This document shows positions 33,620 through 45,141 of a DNA stretch of 64,000 nucleotides, one piece after another; within the stretch, counting starts at the first letter, position 1, and every line of letters begins with the position of its first letter. A program made the translations under genes and the position numbers. The DNA is from Calliopum simillimum (taxonomy: Eukaryota > Arthropoda > Insecta > Diptera > Lauxaniidae), in NCBI GenBank assembly GCA_951812925.1, contig OX638372.1:89301058-89365057 (forward strand), in the 5' to 3' direction. The notes beneath the pieces are model-generated. The model was not told the origin of the DNA, did not search any database, and saw only the letters and a list, made by a program, of their open reading frames with translations.

Positions 33620-35000
33620 GGTTATTAGAATCTTACCTAAGTCATTAGGATTTAAAATCTTGGCACCCATGTACTTAATTTTGCGTCTTACCGCTGTTTC
33701 CGAGTTTTCTTGACAGAGTCTACTGGAATCATCGTCTACCAGACCAAGTTTTTTTTTAGGCGATAACTTAGCTAACAGTGACTTATAATTATTTCTGCTG
33801 AGGTTTAATATAGCTTCAACCCTAACATGTTTTGGATTGGTTAACCTTTTCGCTTGCCGCATGCCTACTTGGGCTCTCCAGTAGTGGTTAAGGCTGTTTT
33901 CTTACCATTACCAAGTTAAGTTGAATTTAGAGCTGTTGCTGAGTCCGCAGAAATGAAAGTATTGAATGCGCTTCTCTTAGCCAAGCAATCTGCTATTTTA
34001 TTGTCTTAATGCCCCTCATTTCCTGGCATCCAGATAAGAGTAACATTATTCCTTCTGGATAAAATTTGAAGAAGTTTAAAACACTCTTAGATAAGCTTTG
34101 AGTGTATTGAAAAGCTATTAATGATTTTAGAGTTGCTTGACTGTCTAAATAAATGTTGAAGTTGGTGTCGGAAGTGCACCCTTGCAGATATTTTCTGGTG
34201 CACAACTCTAAGGCGTGGACCTCCGCCTGAAAAATAGAAACTGTTTTCCCATCGCAACTGCTTTTAAAAATTTTAGTCGCACGACTCCAGCTCCAGCGCT
34301 GCCATCTTTCATTTTGGACCCATCAGCGAACCATAACTGTGAGCCCTAATATACATTTATATCAATTCTCCTCTATTCGACGCAGTATTTGATGATCATT
34401 TTGAATTTTCTAGAGAAAACAAACTTTTTACTTGTCTAAACGGAGACTGCAATACAAAGTGTGTCCCAGAACACATCTAGGACTTTAACATATCTGGTTA
34501 AATTGCCTTCTTTAAGTTGGTCTAAATGAGGTAGCTTGAGGTTCAAACCTACTGCTTTTTTCTTAACCATAAGGTGAAAAGAAGTGAGTCCCGTAAGCAT
34601 ACCTAGAGCTACTATCGGGCACTTCCTTTGTGCCTATGTGACTCCCAAGCAAGCTATTTTGAAGATCCTGTTAAGTCCCTTCTAAGTCTTTACTTGGTCT
34701 ACTTGTTATGTTACAAGTTGGCTTATTAGATCCAAGAAGATTCCCTCAGGCAACCACGAAACTGACCTATATACTTGATCTTATGTTGAGACAGCTGCCA
34801 GTCTATAACATTAGTGTGTTACAATGGAAATTTAACTAAATAAGCTTAATCCTCTTTTCAAAAAAGAGGAAAATTTTTGTAGTTGTCATGATTAGCAAGC
34901 TGACATGGACCAATATGATAGGTAACAAGATGCAGAAAGTTCAGGGTTCTTACCCTTTGGTATCTTGACCTTAGAAATAAAAAATACAGAAAAATTGCAA
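33620..35000 (-). pseudogene. Decayed LINE ORF2 with RNase H and zinc knuckle (R1/LOA/I-like)
   Basis: Minus-strand remnants in order: WFADGSKMKDGSAGAGV (RNase H first Asp), FQAEVHALELC (RNase H Glu), NIYLDSQATLKSLIAFQ (RNase H second Asp, DSQA), VTLIWMPG-like (the WxPGH region), then RLCQENSETA and KYMGAKILNPNDLGKI (C-terminal knuckle and tail). Frameshifts separate the blocks. Upstream (34490-35000) the reverse transcriptase thumb is only faintly recognisable. Related remnants lie at 40900-42450 and 48485-49215. Confidence 0.75.
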
Positions 35001-35050
35001 AATTTTGCAGATTCAACATCCCTTTCCAAGACTCATTTTTTCAAAGCCTA

Positions 35051-35904
35051 GGGGAACTGATGCTATTGTGATATAGTTTTTCAATGTGGTATGGTCGCAT
35101 ATCTCCGAATTGGGAAAGAACCTGCGAACGTCACTGCTTTCATCCTGTCAGAAAACTTGAAAAACCAGGGATGTGTTGCAGTCATGGACCAAACAAAATT
35201 TTTCCGAAGTCAATTGAACGAAATGTAAGTCGCGTGTGGTTGATTTTTTTTACTGGATTTTTTGCAAAAAAATTTTGTAAAGAAAAAGTTACTTTTTGGT
35301 GAAGTTTTATTTATATTCAATAAAAGTAAGTGAAAAATATTGCGAACTAAACGTTAAACTATATAATTTCACAAAGTTTCCAATTTTATTTTTAGAATTT
35401 TGTAATTTCTAAAAATTGGCCAGTGTGGTATAGTCAGGGTTTGCTAATGTGGTATATGAAAATTTCTTGTTATTCTTAATACTATTTGATTGCTGTTTAT
35501 TTTTTTATAAAAACTATGAGTTTGAAAACCAATGTAAGTGTTATTATGAACTTATTTCATACCTTACAAACTTTATATTTGATTGTATGGTTAAGTATAC
35601 CACATTACCCTACTTATGTGTACCACATTACCAGTCCATTTTACAAGTATTGATCAGTATATATACCACATTGTGCCACCATATATACCACATTACCTCC
35701 CAACTTTTTGAAAACAACTTTTTTGACTTTTTTCAGATTTTGCTCAATAACTTTTTTTAATGAAATTGCACACACTTTATTGAAATATATTCTGTAGCCA
35801 ATACTTCAAAGATTAGCATATAAAAATTTGGCTGAAATTGATCTAACGGTTCCCTTTAAAATTCTACCTAAACATTAGCTATACCACAATAGCATCAGTT
35901 CCCC
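35051..35904. mobile_element. 854-bp TA-flanked element with reiterated GTGGTAT motifs
   Basis: Ends GGGGAACTGATGCTATTGTG and CACAATAGCATCAGTTCCCC are mirror images flanked by TA (35049-35050, 35905-35906). AATGTGGTAT-type motifs point inward on the left (35083, 35423, 35446) and outward-mirrored TACCACATT on the right (35598, 35621, 35664, 35686). A short + frame near 35084-35240 is open but no transposase family could be recognised. Confidence 0.8.
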
Positions 35905-35949
35905 TACTTTATGTAAATAAATATAAATGACCAAGACCGAATAGCAGCC

Positions 35950-36040
35950 TTAGTATGGCTTTTCTTGATAACCAAGACCAAGACCATAGCAGTCTTGGTC
36001 TTGAAATGGTATCAGGGTCTTGGTCTCGAAATATTATTAA
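35950..36040. repeat. Short perfect hairpin in GACCAA-rich DNA
   Basis: CAAGACCAAGAC and GTCTTGGTCTTG form a 12-bp perfect stem around a 7-base loop; GGTCTTGGTCTC follows. Function unknown. Confidence 0.6.
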
Positions 36041-36109
36041 CACCAAAACACGAGACTACGTCTGATTTTGCTCACTGCGATAATAATTAGGTTCCCTGTA
36101 ACCTACGGT

Positions 36110-37010
36110 TCTCTAGTTTGGTAGCCAAAAGCCACCAAAAGAACTCTAAAGCATGAATTAGAAGGAGCAACATGTCTGGCACGTACTGGAATATGCAAAA
36201 AATGCTCACGATTCCTACTATGTACTGTAATTAAAGCCTTATTAAGTAGGTTTACTTCCGCTGAACTATTGCATTAAAAAGACTACCAAAGAAAGCCGAC
36301 GGAACTCAGCATTCATTCGGTTTAATAATAGTGTACAATCAAACCTTTGGATTGATAGAAAGTGATGTGAGGGAAACTCAAATCTGCTTATTGGGCACTA
36401 ATAACATTAAAGTGGTTGCAAGATAGCGCACTACGCTCATCGCTGATGGCTTTCTTAATGGTAAATCGGAATGGAATGTCTGCATATTTACAGACCGATC
36501 ACTCATGGAGGGTTTAGCTAAGACTGGAGTGTTCTCTTGAAAATTGATCCTATCGTGCACCTTCGGAGGAATGCGTCGTCTTACCAAGCAGAAATGCTTT
36601 GTTTTTGTACGCATTTTACTATGTTCTGGATTATCAGGTAATAAAAAAGAAAATATTGATTGTCCTGGACAACCAGGCAGTGATAATGTGAATGCAACAG
36701 ATATCTTTAGATTCAAAACTGACGCACAAACGTGAACACTAACCAGTTGCGTATGTCTAAGCGAGGTTATTCCGATATAAGTCGTAGGTGTGGAATGAAC
36801 ATATACCGAACACCTAAGCAAAAAGAGTCTACTTGAACCTGAACCAAGAATTGCTTTAGGCAATGGATTGGTAAAGAGTTCGGTCAATGAATGGATTGAC
36901 TCCTTAGTTCGCTGTAAATTGCTGAGAGTCTGAAAACAATGTAGGCATTCCTCAAAGAGCCACTGGGCGGTGCAGTGAACAAAATTCTTGGTCTTAAACA
37001 GAGAAGTTTG
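36110..37010 (+). pseudogene. Badly decayed LINE remnant (thumb and RNase H region)
   Basis: A + frame reads GATCLARTGI (thumb), IFTDRSLMEGLAKTGVFS (RNase H first motif, TDGS-like with G to R), and SRGYSDISRRCGMNIYRTP (worn PGHxDIxGN region). Support is weaker than for the other LINE remnants. The 216-codon minus frame across 36378-37028 is its antisense shadow. Confidence 0.5.
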
Positions 37011-37784
37011 TGCTTGTTGACGTGCCAATTTTAGATATCACCTTAAGAAGATGACGTTTATTCACCAAGTACATCCAAAGTGAATTTGCCCACTATATTT
37101 GCAGCGCTTACCGGATCCAGCTTTAAGCTTATAACTTACTGCGTGGGGCGTTGCCGAGAAGATTATACTAATGAAGCATGAATCGAAAAACGATGGAAAA
37201 TAACTCTCCAAGTGGTACCCACAAGACTGTGGTTAATCCACCTGCCTCGGCAGCATGCACATCGGATTCGGAGGTGCAAGAAACATGTATAGTTAGGAAT
37301 GATTCTCCTATAATTGCAACCAATATGTATTGGCCCTATGCTTCTGCTAGGAGTTGAAGGAGAATACATACATACATAAGCAAATAAAACTATTTGTTCA
37401 ACGACCTCATCAGAAATCAAAAGGGCGAATTGAAATAGCGTGGTTTTCTTACCGAATAGAGTGTCTGGTTAATGTACTGAGACTTTAAGCCAAAGTTATT
37501 GGATAATTAATTCTTATTATTATTCATTAATTTTGCTCCGAGTACATCAGCCTTTTTGATTCCTTCTTTTTTTTTTTTTGTGCTTAAATTGGGCTCTATT
37601 TGGCCAGGTTAATACTGTTATGCATTATTTTACGCATTTTTATCATTATGAGAATTTTCTCATAGAATATAATGGGACATGTTAAAATATCTTTGCAAAT
37701 TAGACAATTAATTGTTGAAAATTAATAATTACAGATCTGTTGTTGTTACTCGCGTAGTACGACACAACTGCTTTTAATCGCTAT
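37011..37784. other. No gene recognised
   Basis: Partly decayed LINE-like flank then AT-rich spacer; no coherent coding signature. Confidence 0.35.
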
Positions 37785-38105
37785 GAGATTTTCAGTATCA
37801 GGGTATTTTTGTGTCATAAGATTTTCGTATCATTATTTTTTTGCTTCATGAGATTTTTGTATCAAGGGAGTTTTTGCACCTGGAGATTTTCGTTTCATGA
37901 TATTTTTGTTTTATGAGATTTTTGTGTCATGAGTTTTTGTGTCATGGGAATATTTTTATCAGGAGATTTTCGTAACATGAGATTTTTGTGTCATGGAATT
38001 TTTTGTTTCATGAGATTTTTGTGTCATGGGGCTTTTGTAGTATTGGAATTTTCGCTATCATGTGATTTTTTTAACATGAGATCAGATTTTTGAACTATGA
38101 GATAT
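37785..38105. repeat. Degenerate 16-17-bp minisatellite
   Basis: About 18-20 imperfect units of ATGAGATTTTTGTGTC with variants GATTTTCGTATC and GGATTTTTGT. Units vary in length and sequence, indicating age. Confidence 0.85.
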
Positions 38106-39682
38106 TTGTTTTCAGTCGACTGATTTATTTCCAAAAACCTTACCTAAGCCATCGCAAGGGTTCAATAACCTATAAAACATCAAGAGTTTGACAATAACAT
38201 TGGCATGGCGCAACAAACTGTAAATGTTGCATGTGTTTCGCAACGAATTCAAACACAATAATCGACAAGTACAATTTTTACCCAATTCCCTTTAAATATT
38301 TTCTTTGACATAATCCTTTGTGCCAACGCATCGCACTTGACAGTTTTGTTTTATTTTGGTTTTTTTTTTTTTGGAATAACACAAAATCAAAGCAGCTTTT
38401 TAGAGTTTATGCTTGATCTGATTTTAAATCAGGGTTTGTTGTTTTTTACACTCGACTGTGGCATGTTTTGTAATGCGATAAGTTTTGGCATGCGGTTTTT
38501 GTTTTGTTTTTGTTTATTTTAAATTTGCATGAAAAAAGAGTGGAGCGTGTCGTTTGCGAAACGACTTTTAAACTAGGGGAAAGTTACAAAACCCTTTTAG
38601 CTTTGATTCTTTTTATGTGTTTCCCTAATGTTATCAATGTTTACTCAAGACGATGAGAGGTGTAGTTGAATTTTTTGTATGAACTTTAAAGAAATCCCCG
38701 CAATCAATAATTTGATATTGAAGTTTTTATGACTATGGAACAAGAACGAATATTTTTTAAATAGTTAGCTTTACAGCATCGGTTTTAAATACTGTAACTC
38801 ATGCTGTAAAAATACATTAGTTTTGGAACAGACTTTTCTGATGTTCAGTCTTTCAATAAATCAAAATTTAATTAATAGCACTGCAGTGTTATATCGTATA
38901 CCACCGCCCACCTTTCAAACCTAAATATAAAATTAATAACATTTATCTTCACTTAGCCACCCTCTTTCGTACTCCGCCACTCGACACCGAAACCACTTAA
39001 GCCAAAAACAACACAAAAACGCTGCCTTAAGCACTCTTCACATTCTTCTATTAAATTACATTCAAGCACCTAAAAGTATGCTTCATTTTCAACGCACAAT
39101 ATAAACGTCGCGCAAGCGTTGCCTTCAAACAATCAATGTTGGTAAAATGCATGAAAATGAAATGAAGTGATTGTAGCGATTCTCTTCAGAAGAAAAAAGA
39201 AGTACGAGTACTCCACCTTTAAAACCAACAAAAGCAACAACAGCTGAATAATAAAAACAACAATAGCTACGCCATTATTATACCAATACCAATAGTGATG
39301 TATATGTATTCGTTTACCGTGATAAATACAATCAACTGGAGTTGAGTATAAAAGAAAAAGCACAGCCGACAAACCATAGGAAGTTGAAGAGTAGACACTC
39401 TTGGACATTTCTAATGATGCACAGTGGAACTATTAATAACTGCTATGATCAAAATTTATTCCACATAGCAAGAGTCCCCAATCTTTAATTGAAAAATTTG
39501 TTCCCAAACGAATTCCAGGAAGCATTTAAAATATTTTTGAGTCTTTCTGATTTTTCTGGATAACTTCTAGAAGAGCGAATAAAAAAAATCTTCGAACACT
39601 TTTCCTCCGGAAGATCATTAAAAATCGAATCCATAAAATTTTGCTAGGTTTTTTTTTAAGAAAAAAAATTGCCTTTTGCTGA
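38106..39682. other. No gene recognised; host-like spacer
   Basis: AT-rich; contains motif CCTAAAAGTATGC at 39069 and a TATAAAAG octamer at 39347 with no gene following it. Confidence 0.4.
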
Positions 39683-40324
39683 TTTTTATACCCTACACCC
39701 AGGGTATATTCACTTTGTCGTTGCGTTTTGTAATGCAGAGGCGTGGCAGGTATAGAAAAGTATATATATTCTTGATCATAGTCACCTCCTGAGTCTATAT
39801 AGCCATGACCGTCTGTCTGGCTGGGTGGTTGGCTGTGTGTAGAAATACATTTTTTGGGAAAACTGAGCAAGATAGTTCAATGAAATTTTTTACTTTGCCT
39901 CCATTGTCAAAGTTAGCTCGTAGGATTGAAAATGAGGAAAATCGATCAGCAGACACGCCTACCGCCCATACAAAAAATATATTCAAAATGCAACTTTAGA
40001 AGTATTTTTCACGACAATGCAACCGATATCCACATAAATATTACGAATTGGAAGCGCAAGCTCTAAAAAGAAACTGGTCAAGTTCGAAGAAGAAGGCGTG
40101 GTATCTCCAATATAAGTAAAAGCTTCAAAACGGTGCACTGAAAGCGTATTTTGAGGTAATGGAACTAAATTTTACTCAGATACTAAGAACTATAAATGCA
40201 AGCTCTGAGCAAAAACTGAGTCAACTCGAACAAAAGGGCGTGGCACCTTATAAGAAAAATTTTAAAAACACTGCAGTGTAGGGTATTTAACGTTTGGCCA
40301 GGTCAAAGGTTACGTCATTACTTG
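39683..40324 (+). mobile_element. DINE-1/INE-1-like Helitron
   Basis: Starts TACCCTACACCCAGGGTATA. It carries GTATATATATTCTTGATCA, GAGTCTATATAGCCATGACC and GTCTGTCTGGCTGG. It ends CTGCAGTGTAGGGTATTTAA and TTTGGCCAGGTCAAA. Slightly shorter than other copies through internal deletions. Confidence 0.88.
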
Positions 40325-40349
40325 TTCTGTAAACTCCTTTATGTAACAC

Positions 40350-40790
40350 ATGTTCTTTGCTCATTATCCTGAAGTTTGCTATTGCATTCAGTACATTCAC
40401 AACTCATCTTTTGGAGTCACTTACAGATCATCTTACAGAGTCATTTTTAGTCTTTGCGATTTGTCTTTTGGAGTAATATTTCACATTTTGAAGTCATTTT
40501 TCATCTTCGGAAGCCATTTGCAATACAACCTTAGCCATAATTTACGAATTTTTCTTAATGACTCTTTAAGAACCGGACAGTTTCCCTCTAACAAACCATT
40601 GCACAGCATCTGAAAACAAGCTTGTCCATTATTGTCACTTATGTATAGTTCTGAAGTTTGCTGTAAGACTCAGAACATTTTGAACTAATCTAAAGAAGTC
40701 ATTAACGATTCATAAAGCGAGCCGGTTTTCATCTTCAGAAGTCATTTTTATCTTTTGCATTGTTTACGATTCATCTTAGTGGTTTTTCTA
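40350..40790. repeat. Very degenerate 20-24-bp repeat
   Basis: Recurrent TCATCTTTTGGAGTCA, TCATCTTACAGAGTCA, TTTTGAAGTCA and TCATCTTCRGAAGYCA indicate an old, decayed minisatellite. Confidence 0.6.
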
Positions 40791-40899
40791 AATGAATATT
40801 CAATAACCGAACAGTTTGATAAGAACAAACCATTACTCAATTTAGAATACAAGCTCGAACGATTGACCTTATCACTCCGGGAAATAAAATAAAATATGA

Positions 40900-42450
40900 C
40901 TCTTTAGTGATTAAAAGTTCGGGTACGATCTTTGCCTTCAAACTACATCTGTTATCACCGACATTACATAGTCTGAAACATGCCAGTCTAAGATGAAGTC
41001 TGTGGTCAGGTTATTAAAATGTCCTTGCATACCTAGGGACGCTACTATCGTAAAGCGGCATTTAAGATGTCAGGAGCTGTGATTCATTTTTCTGGTTTTT
41101 ACACAAGTAGGCGGTTTTCTGAACTTTTTCACTTAACATTGTCTTGAAGTCAACATGAAGGTACTCTTTTTAAGAAAGATCTTATGATAACATTATTCTT
41201 TAGTTCAGTATTGTATGGTTTTTCAAAATGAAAAGACTTAGCCCGGGACCGTTTTAGATTTGGATGCTTGAAAAGTTTGAAAAATGTCCCCATTTTTTGA
41301 CCAACATTTTTATTTAGCGATGAGGGCCATTTCTGCGTATTTGGACTGAATAAGTTCGAGAACTGCATGCCTATCTGGGCAAAATTGTTGTTTGGTGTAG
41401 TTCATGTGCTGGTGAACTGAATATCTTCAAAAATAAAAACGGTTGAAATGTAACTGTGAATAGTCTCTTATTGTGCAGTGATATCTTAGAAACAATCCGG
41501 TAGTCCGTTCTTTAGGTTTATACCTGAATTGCAAAAGGACTAACATAGACTTGATGTTGAGGTGCATTCGAGCGGATGCTATTTTCCAACGGTTGACAAG
41601 TGTATTAAGTATGTCATCACCAATAACCATATATTCCAACAGATAACTTCTTGTAATTTTACATAACATAGAATTGGTTTTTTCGAGGGTTTTAGTTCTT
41701 GAATAGGATGCCTGACGGATTGTTTCAGAACTTTGCTTAGAAAACCGTGGAACTCGGTCATCTAGACAGGGGCTGGCGTCAAAACACTTGAAAACAATAG
41801 TACATATGTATATTTGAAATGACCTAAGGTACTTAAATCTAAATTAAAGTCCTATTTTGCCAGGTCTATTAAGTTCTGGAGCAATTTTAGTACTCTAGAG
41901 GAGTTTGAAAATCTCATAATACCTCTTGAATCAAGCTCTGCTAGATTGCTTGAGATACAGTATGACGGGCAATCTGTTCGTCGTCTTCATGACAGAATCT
42001 GCGGGTTGCAATTTTATTAAGGTCTTTAAATATCCCAAGATTGTATATCCCTTTTGGTATTTTTAAGGGAAGAGGTACTTTGTGCAGTCTAATTTAATAG
42101 TATTCAGCCAAAGTAAATCGATTCCGCGTATGTCTTGGTTTTACTAAACAACTTGAAGAGAGTTTTACTAACGCCAGAAACGTGATCAGTTTTAATACAT
42201 ATTAAAGAGATACCCGTTTACACAAGAGAACTAACAACTTTGTTGCCTGCATAGATCAAGTGACCAGGAATCGGTCTCTAGTACGAAATTGTATTTAATT
42301 GTTGATGAGTATGTTCGCCTGACTGATGACTTGGGTTTTAGCCCAAAACTTGTTAATAAATAGACGCAAATGTAGATATTGTCAAGTGCGTATTTGTCAA
42401 TTCGCCAAAGACTCCAAATTCTGATATTTTTGGACTCATACTACATCACC
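40900..42450 (-). pseudogene. Decayed LINE ORF2 remnant (RNase H end and zinc knuckle)
   Basis: Minus-strand remnants include PIPGHLIYAGNK (PGHxxxxGN of RNase H, about 42.27 kb), CRFCHEDDEQIARHT (C-x2-C...H knuckle, about 41.99 kb) and ELNRPGKIGL (C-terminal tail, about 41.87 kb). The stretch near 41.0-41.06 kb is similar in nucleotide sequence to the 34.6-kb part of the remnant at 33620-35000. Many stops and shifts. Confidence 0.55.
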
Positions 42451-43239
42451 AACAGTTAGAGAAAATTGTCCACTGTCTGACATCAAACTCTGCCAACACG
42501 AAATCAGTACAAAATTGATGGATACAGACTCCAAACAAGTTAACTCAATTAAAGTGTTTCTCATTAAAGTGCTGCTCTTGCAATGGCTGGCATTTGTGGG
42601 GTAGTAAAAGTCGACTTACAGTACGAAGGGGGGAGATGATGCCAATACTATGCTAAATACAAGTGCAATCAAAGCTTCCTTTGACTGTGGCATCCAACTG
42701 TAGTGGACTGTCGAATTTCATTAATAAACGATGAGCGGTGTAATTGGCGGCTGCGGTGTTGATACCACTGCACAAGGACGATAATGTCGGTGTTTGCAAG
42801 TGATTGAGTTGTGTGGGTATAATGTACGTATATAGATCTCCTGTTGGTGCCTAAAAGTCCTTAAGCTGTATGTATTTTAGCTGCATATGTTATTGTTCTA
42901 GTTGTTATAGAGTTTATCACCTGGGCTTAAGCTTCAAATGACCGCATTTGACTTGCAATCAAAGCACAGAACACATTTCGATTAGCACCTGCATTTTAAT
43001 CATCATTATGGAATATGAAATTCACTTTTCTTATAATAAATTGATTTAATTTCGTTTTAACAAATTTTAAGATATTCTAATAATAATGAAAGAATTTAAG
43101 TCAAGGACTATTTTAAAACAGTTTCTTTAGAAACCAATTGCTTAGGGATTTTTTAATTTTTATCAGTGACTGAAGAAAAGATTTTAAGTCTTTGCATTGA
43201 ATAGACCATCCAAATTATTGAAAACAAAATAATAGTTCC
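42451..43239. other. No gene recognised
   Basis: AT-rich spacer; GTGCCTAAAAGTCC at 42848 partly matches the recurring CCTAAAAGTATGC motif. Confidence 0.4.
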
Positions 43240-44025
43240 AAATAGTTTTTTTCGATGTTTTTATATAATTTTTGATTACTACGGTTTTATTGATATTTTT
43301 CGATAAATTTTTCAGTTCTTGAGGTTTTTTTTTTTGAATAATTTTCGACTACTAAGGTTTTTATTTCAAGTTTATCAATACTTCTCGACTGTTACCTTGT
43401 TTTGATGTTTTACAATAAAATTTAAATGTTTCTAATCCTTTATGCTTTACAATATCGTTCGACTCTCATAAACTTTTTTTTCCTCTGTTCGAATACTTCT
43501 CGAACATAAACTTTTTTGACAATTTTTAAATCTCACGGACTCTTCCGTAGTTATTCGACACTTTTCGAACATTGCCAGTTTTTCAATAGGTATACATGTT
43601 CTATAACTTCTTAGATGTTTTTCGATACACTTTGAATGGAAAAGATTTTTTTTTATGTAACTTTTGTTGTTTTTTCAACTTTTATTGGTTTTTTCTATGC
43701 TTTTGACTTTTTCCGTCTTTTTGAATACTTTTTCAACTGGAGTCGAATTTTTCAATATATGCAAGTATTCAACTCTTATCGACTTCACCCATTTTGTCAC
43801 AAACTTTTTGATTGGGGCATTGGGGCATATTTTTTTTTTTTTTTTTTGATATTTTTCGATACATTTTTGACTTTTATGTTTCCTTTGATGTTTTTTTGAC
43901 TGTTACCGATTTCGATGACTTTTCGACATACATTGATTTTTTCGATGTTGTTCAATACTGACTGATACCGTTTTTACATCCCTTAGACTTTATCAACGTT
44001 TTTCGATACTTTTCGACTATCCCAA
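43240..44025. repeat. T-rich degenerate satellite, TTTTTCGAC type, left block
   Basis: Irregular repeats of about 19 bp (38 as a dimer): TTTTTCGACTATTACGG and TTTTTTCGATGTTTTTCGAT with many variants. Its long open frames are low-complexity Phe-rich artefacts. The right block at 46330-47400 is the same array, separated by later insertions. Confidence 0.8.
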
Positions 44026-44160
44026 GAGGAAAAGTTTCTTGCGCTTCTGATCCAAGCACTTCAAAAGTGTTTGTCCCCATACAAATTTAGAAGCACACTC
44101 ACATTGATTTTTTATAAGGCGTCCGTATGAACATCATGGGTTCGAACCTAGCCCGGGTGA
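44026..44160 (+). repeat. Possible tRNA-derived SINE remnant (pol III B-box-like)
   Basis: GGGTTCGAACCTAGCCCGGG (44138-44157) matches the B box GGTTCRANNCC and has T-arm-like symmetry, followed by a T-rich tract. No clear A box or cloverleaf could be built, so a functional tRNA is unlikely. Confidence 0.3.
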
Positions 44161-44598
44161 TTTTTTTTTGTTTTTTTTTTTCCTTTTTTTTTTATTTTTA
44201 TTAAAATATTATTCAACATCTTTTATTTCGCTTTTCTTTTTTCCTTTCACTTATTTATTTACTTTTTTTTAATTGAATTAAAATTTTTTTTTTTTTTTTA
44301 ATACTTGAATTCATTTATTGAATCTTCTCATCTTAGGAGACTATCAATAAGTTTAAAAATCTTAATCCTAAATAACATTATTATACATAATTAATCTTAT
44401 ATATAATTCAGTGTTCAATGTGTCTCCCGAGTTAATAGGGACTTGTACATCCTAGGAGTTCGGTAAGCGCGCAGTAGAACGCAGTTGTTGTACGTTCAGT
44501 CTTCTCACAAACATGCCGCCCGCCTAGCAGGAACTCCATACAAATTTGCGCCAGTAGTTCCGGCTGCATGTGTAGCAGGATCAAGAAATATAAGAAGA

Positions 44599-44720
44599 GT
44601 ACGCGCCAGATACCGGCTGCATAGAGAAAAGTACGCACCAGATACCGGCTGCATAGAAAAAAGTACGCGCCAGATATCGGCTGCATAGAAAAAAGTACGC
44701 GCCAGATACAGGCTAGATAC
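44599..44720 (-). repeat. 32-bp tandem repeat in the Jockey 3' region, nearly four units
   Basis: GTACGCGCCAGATACCGGCT begins at 44599, 44631, 44663 and 44695, an exact 32-bp period with few changes. It lies just beyond the end of the Jockey coding region, a place where LINEs often carry variable-number repeats. Confidence 0.9.
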
Positions 44721-44750
44721 AAAATTCAGAATTCCGTCAGCTTAACATAG

Positions 44751-44948
44751 CTAATTGCTACGGATATTCATAGCAGGACGATCCTTTCTTTTCAGTCTGG
44801 AAAAATATTCTAAATTTTTTAACCTCCGTGCCAATGGATTAGGATGATGCAGCAATCTTGCAACGTAACTTTGCTTGTATTTGTTGATTTCGTCTTTGAC
44901 CAAGGGATGCAAAGGTCCCGATGTATGTTTTCGTTCCGTATTAACCAT
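44751..44948 (-). pseudogene. Jockey ORF2 C-terminal tail
   Basis: The minus frame contains KDEINKYKQSYVARLLHHPN followed by PLARRLKNLE, equivalent to the NPLA-type C-terminal tail of Jockey proteins and to THPNQLALTLIN in the copy at 183-443. It belongs to the same ORF as the reverse transcriptase upstream but is out of frame with it. Confidence 0.85.
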
Positions 44949-45141
44949 GGTGCACCTGTCATGATTCTTAGAATTTTTGGCTGAGTCCGTTGTATTAGTT
45001 TAATGTTCGAGGAGCTGGCGTTACCCCATAACTGTATACCATATAACCAAATTGACTTGATGATGGATTTATATTAAAGGATTTTATATTGAAGTTTCAG
45101 ACGGGACCGACTATTTATGAGCCAATGTAGACTGGAGGCTT

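Noticed and set aside
36378..37028. 216-codon open frame on the minus strand
   Set aside because: It lies antisense to a + strand LINE remnant, has no family motif, and its composition follows the complement of the decayed coding strand; judged a shadow.
39347..39354. TATAAAAG octamer as a promoter
   Set aside because: No initiator or plausible coding start follows; such octamers are expected by chance in AT-rich DNA.
43636..43899. Several 60-100-codon Phe-rich frames in 43.6-47.5 kb
   Set aside because: All arise from the TTTTTCGAC satellite; any frame of this repeat is long and meaningless.
44130..44165. Functional tRNA gene
   Set aside because: B-box-like sequence present but the T stem has mismatches and no A box, anticodon arm or acceptor stem can be folded.
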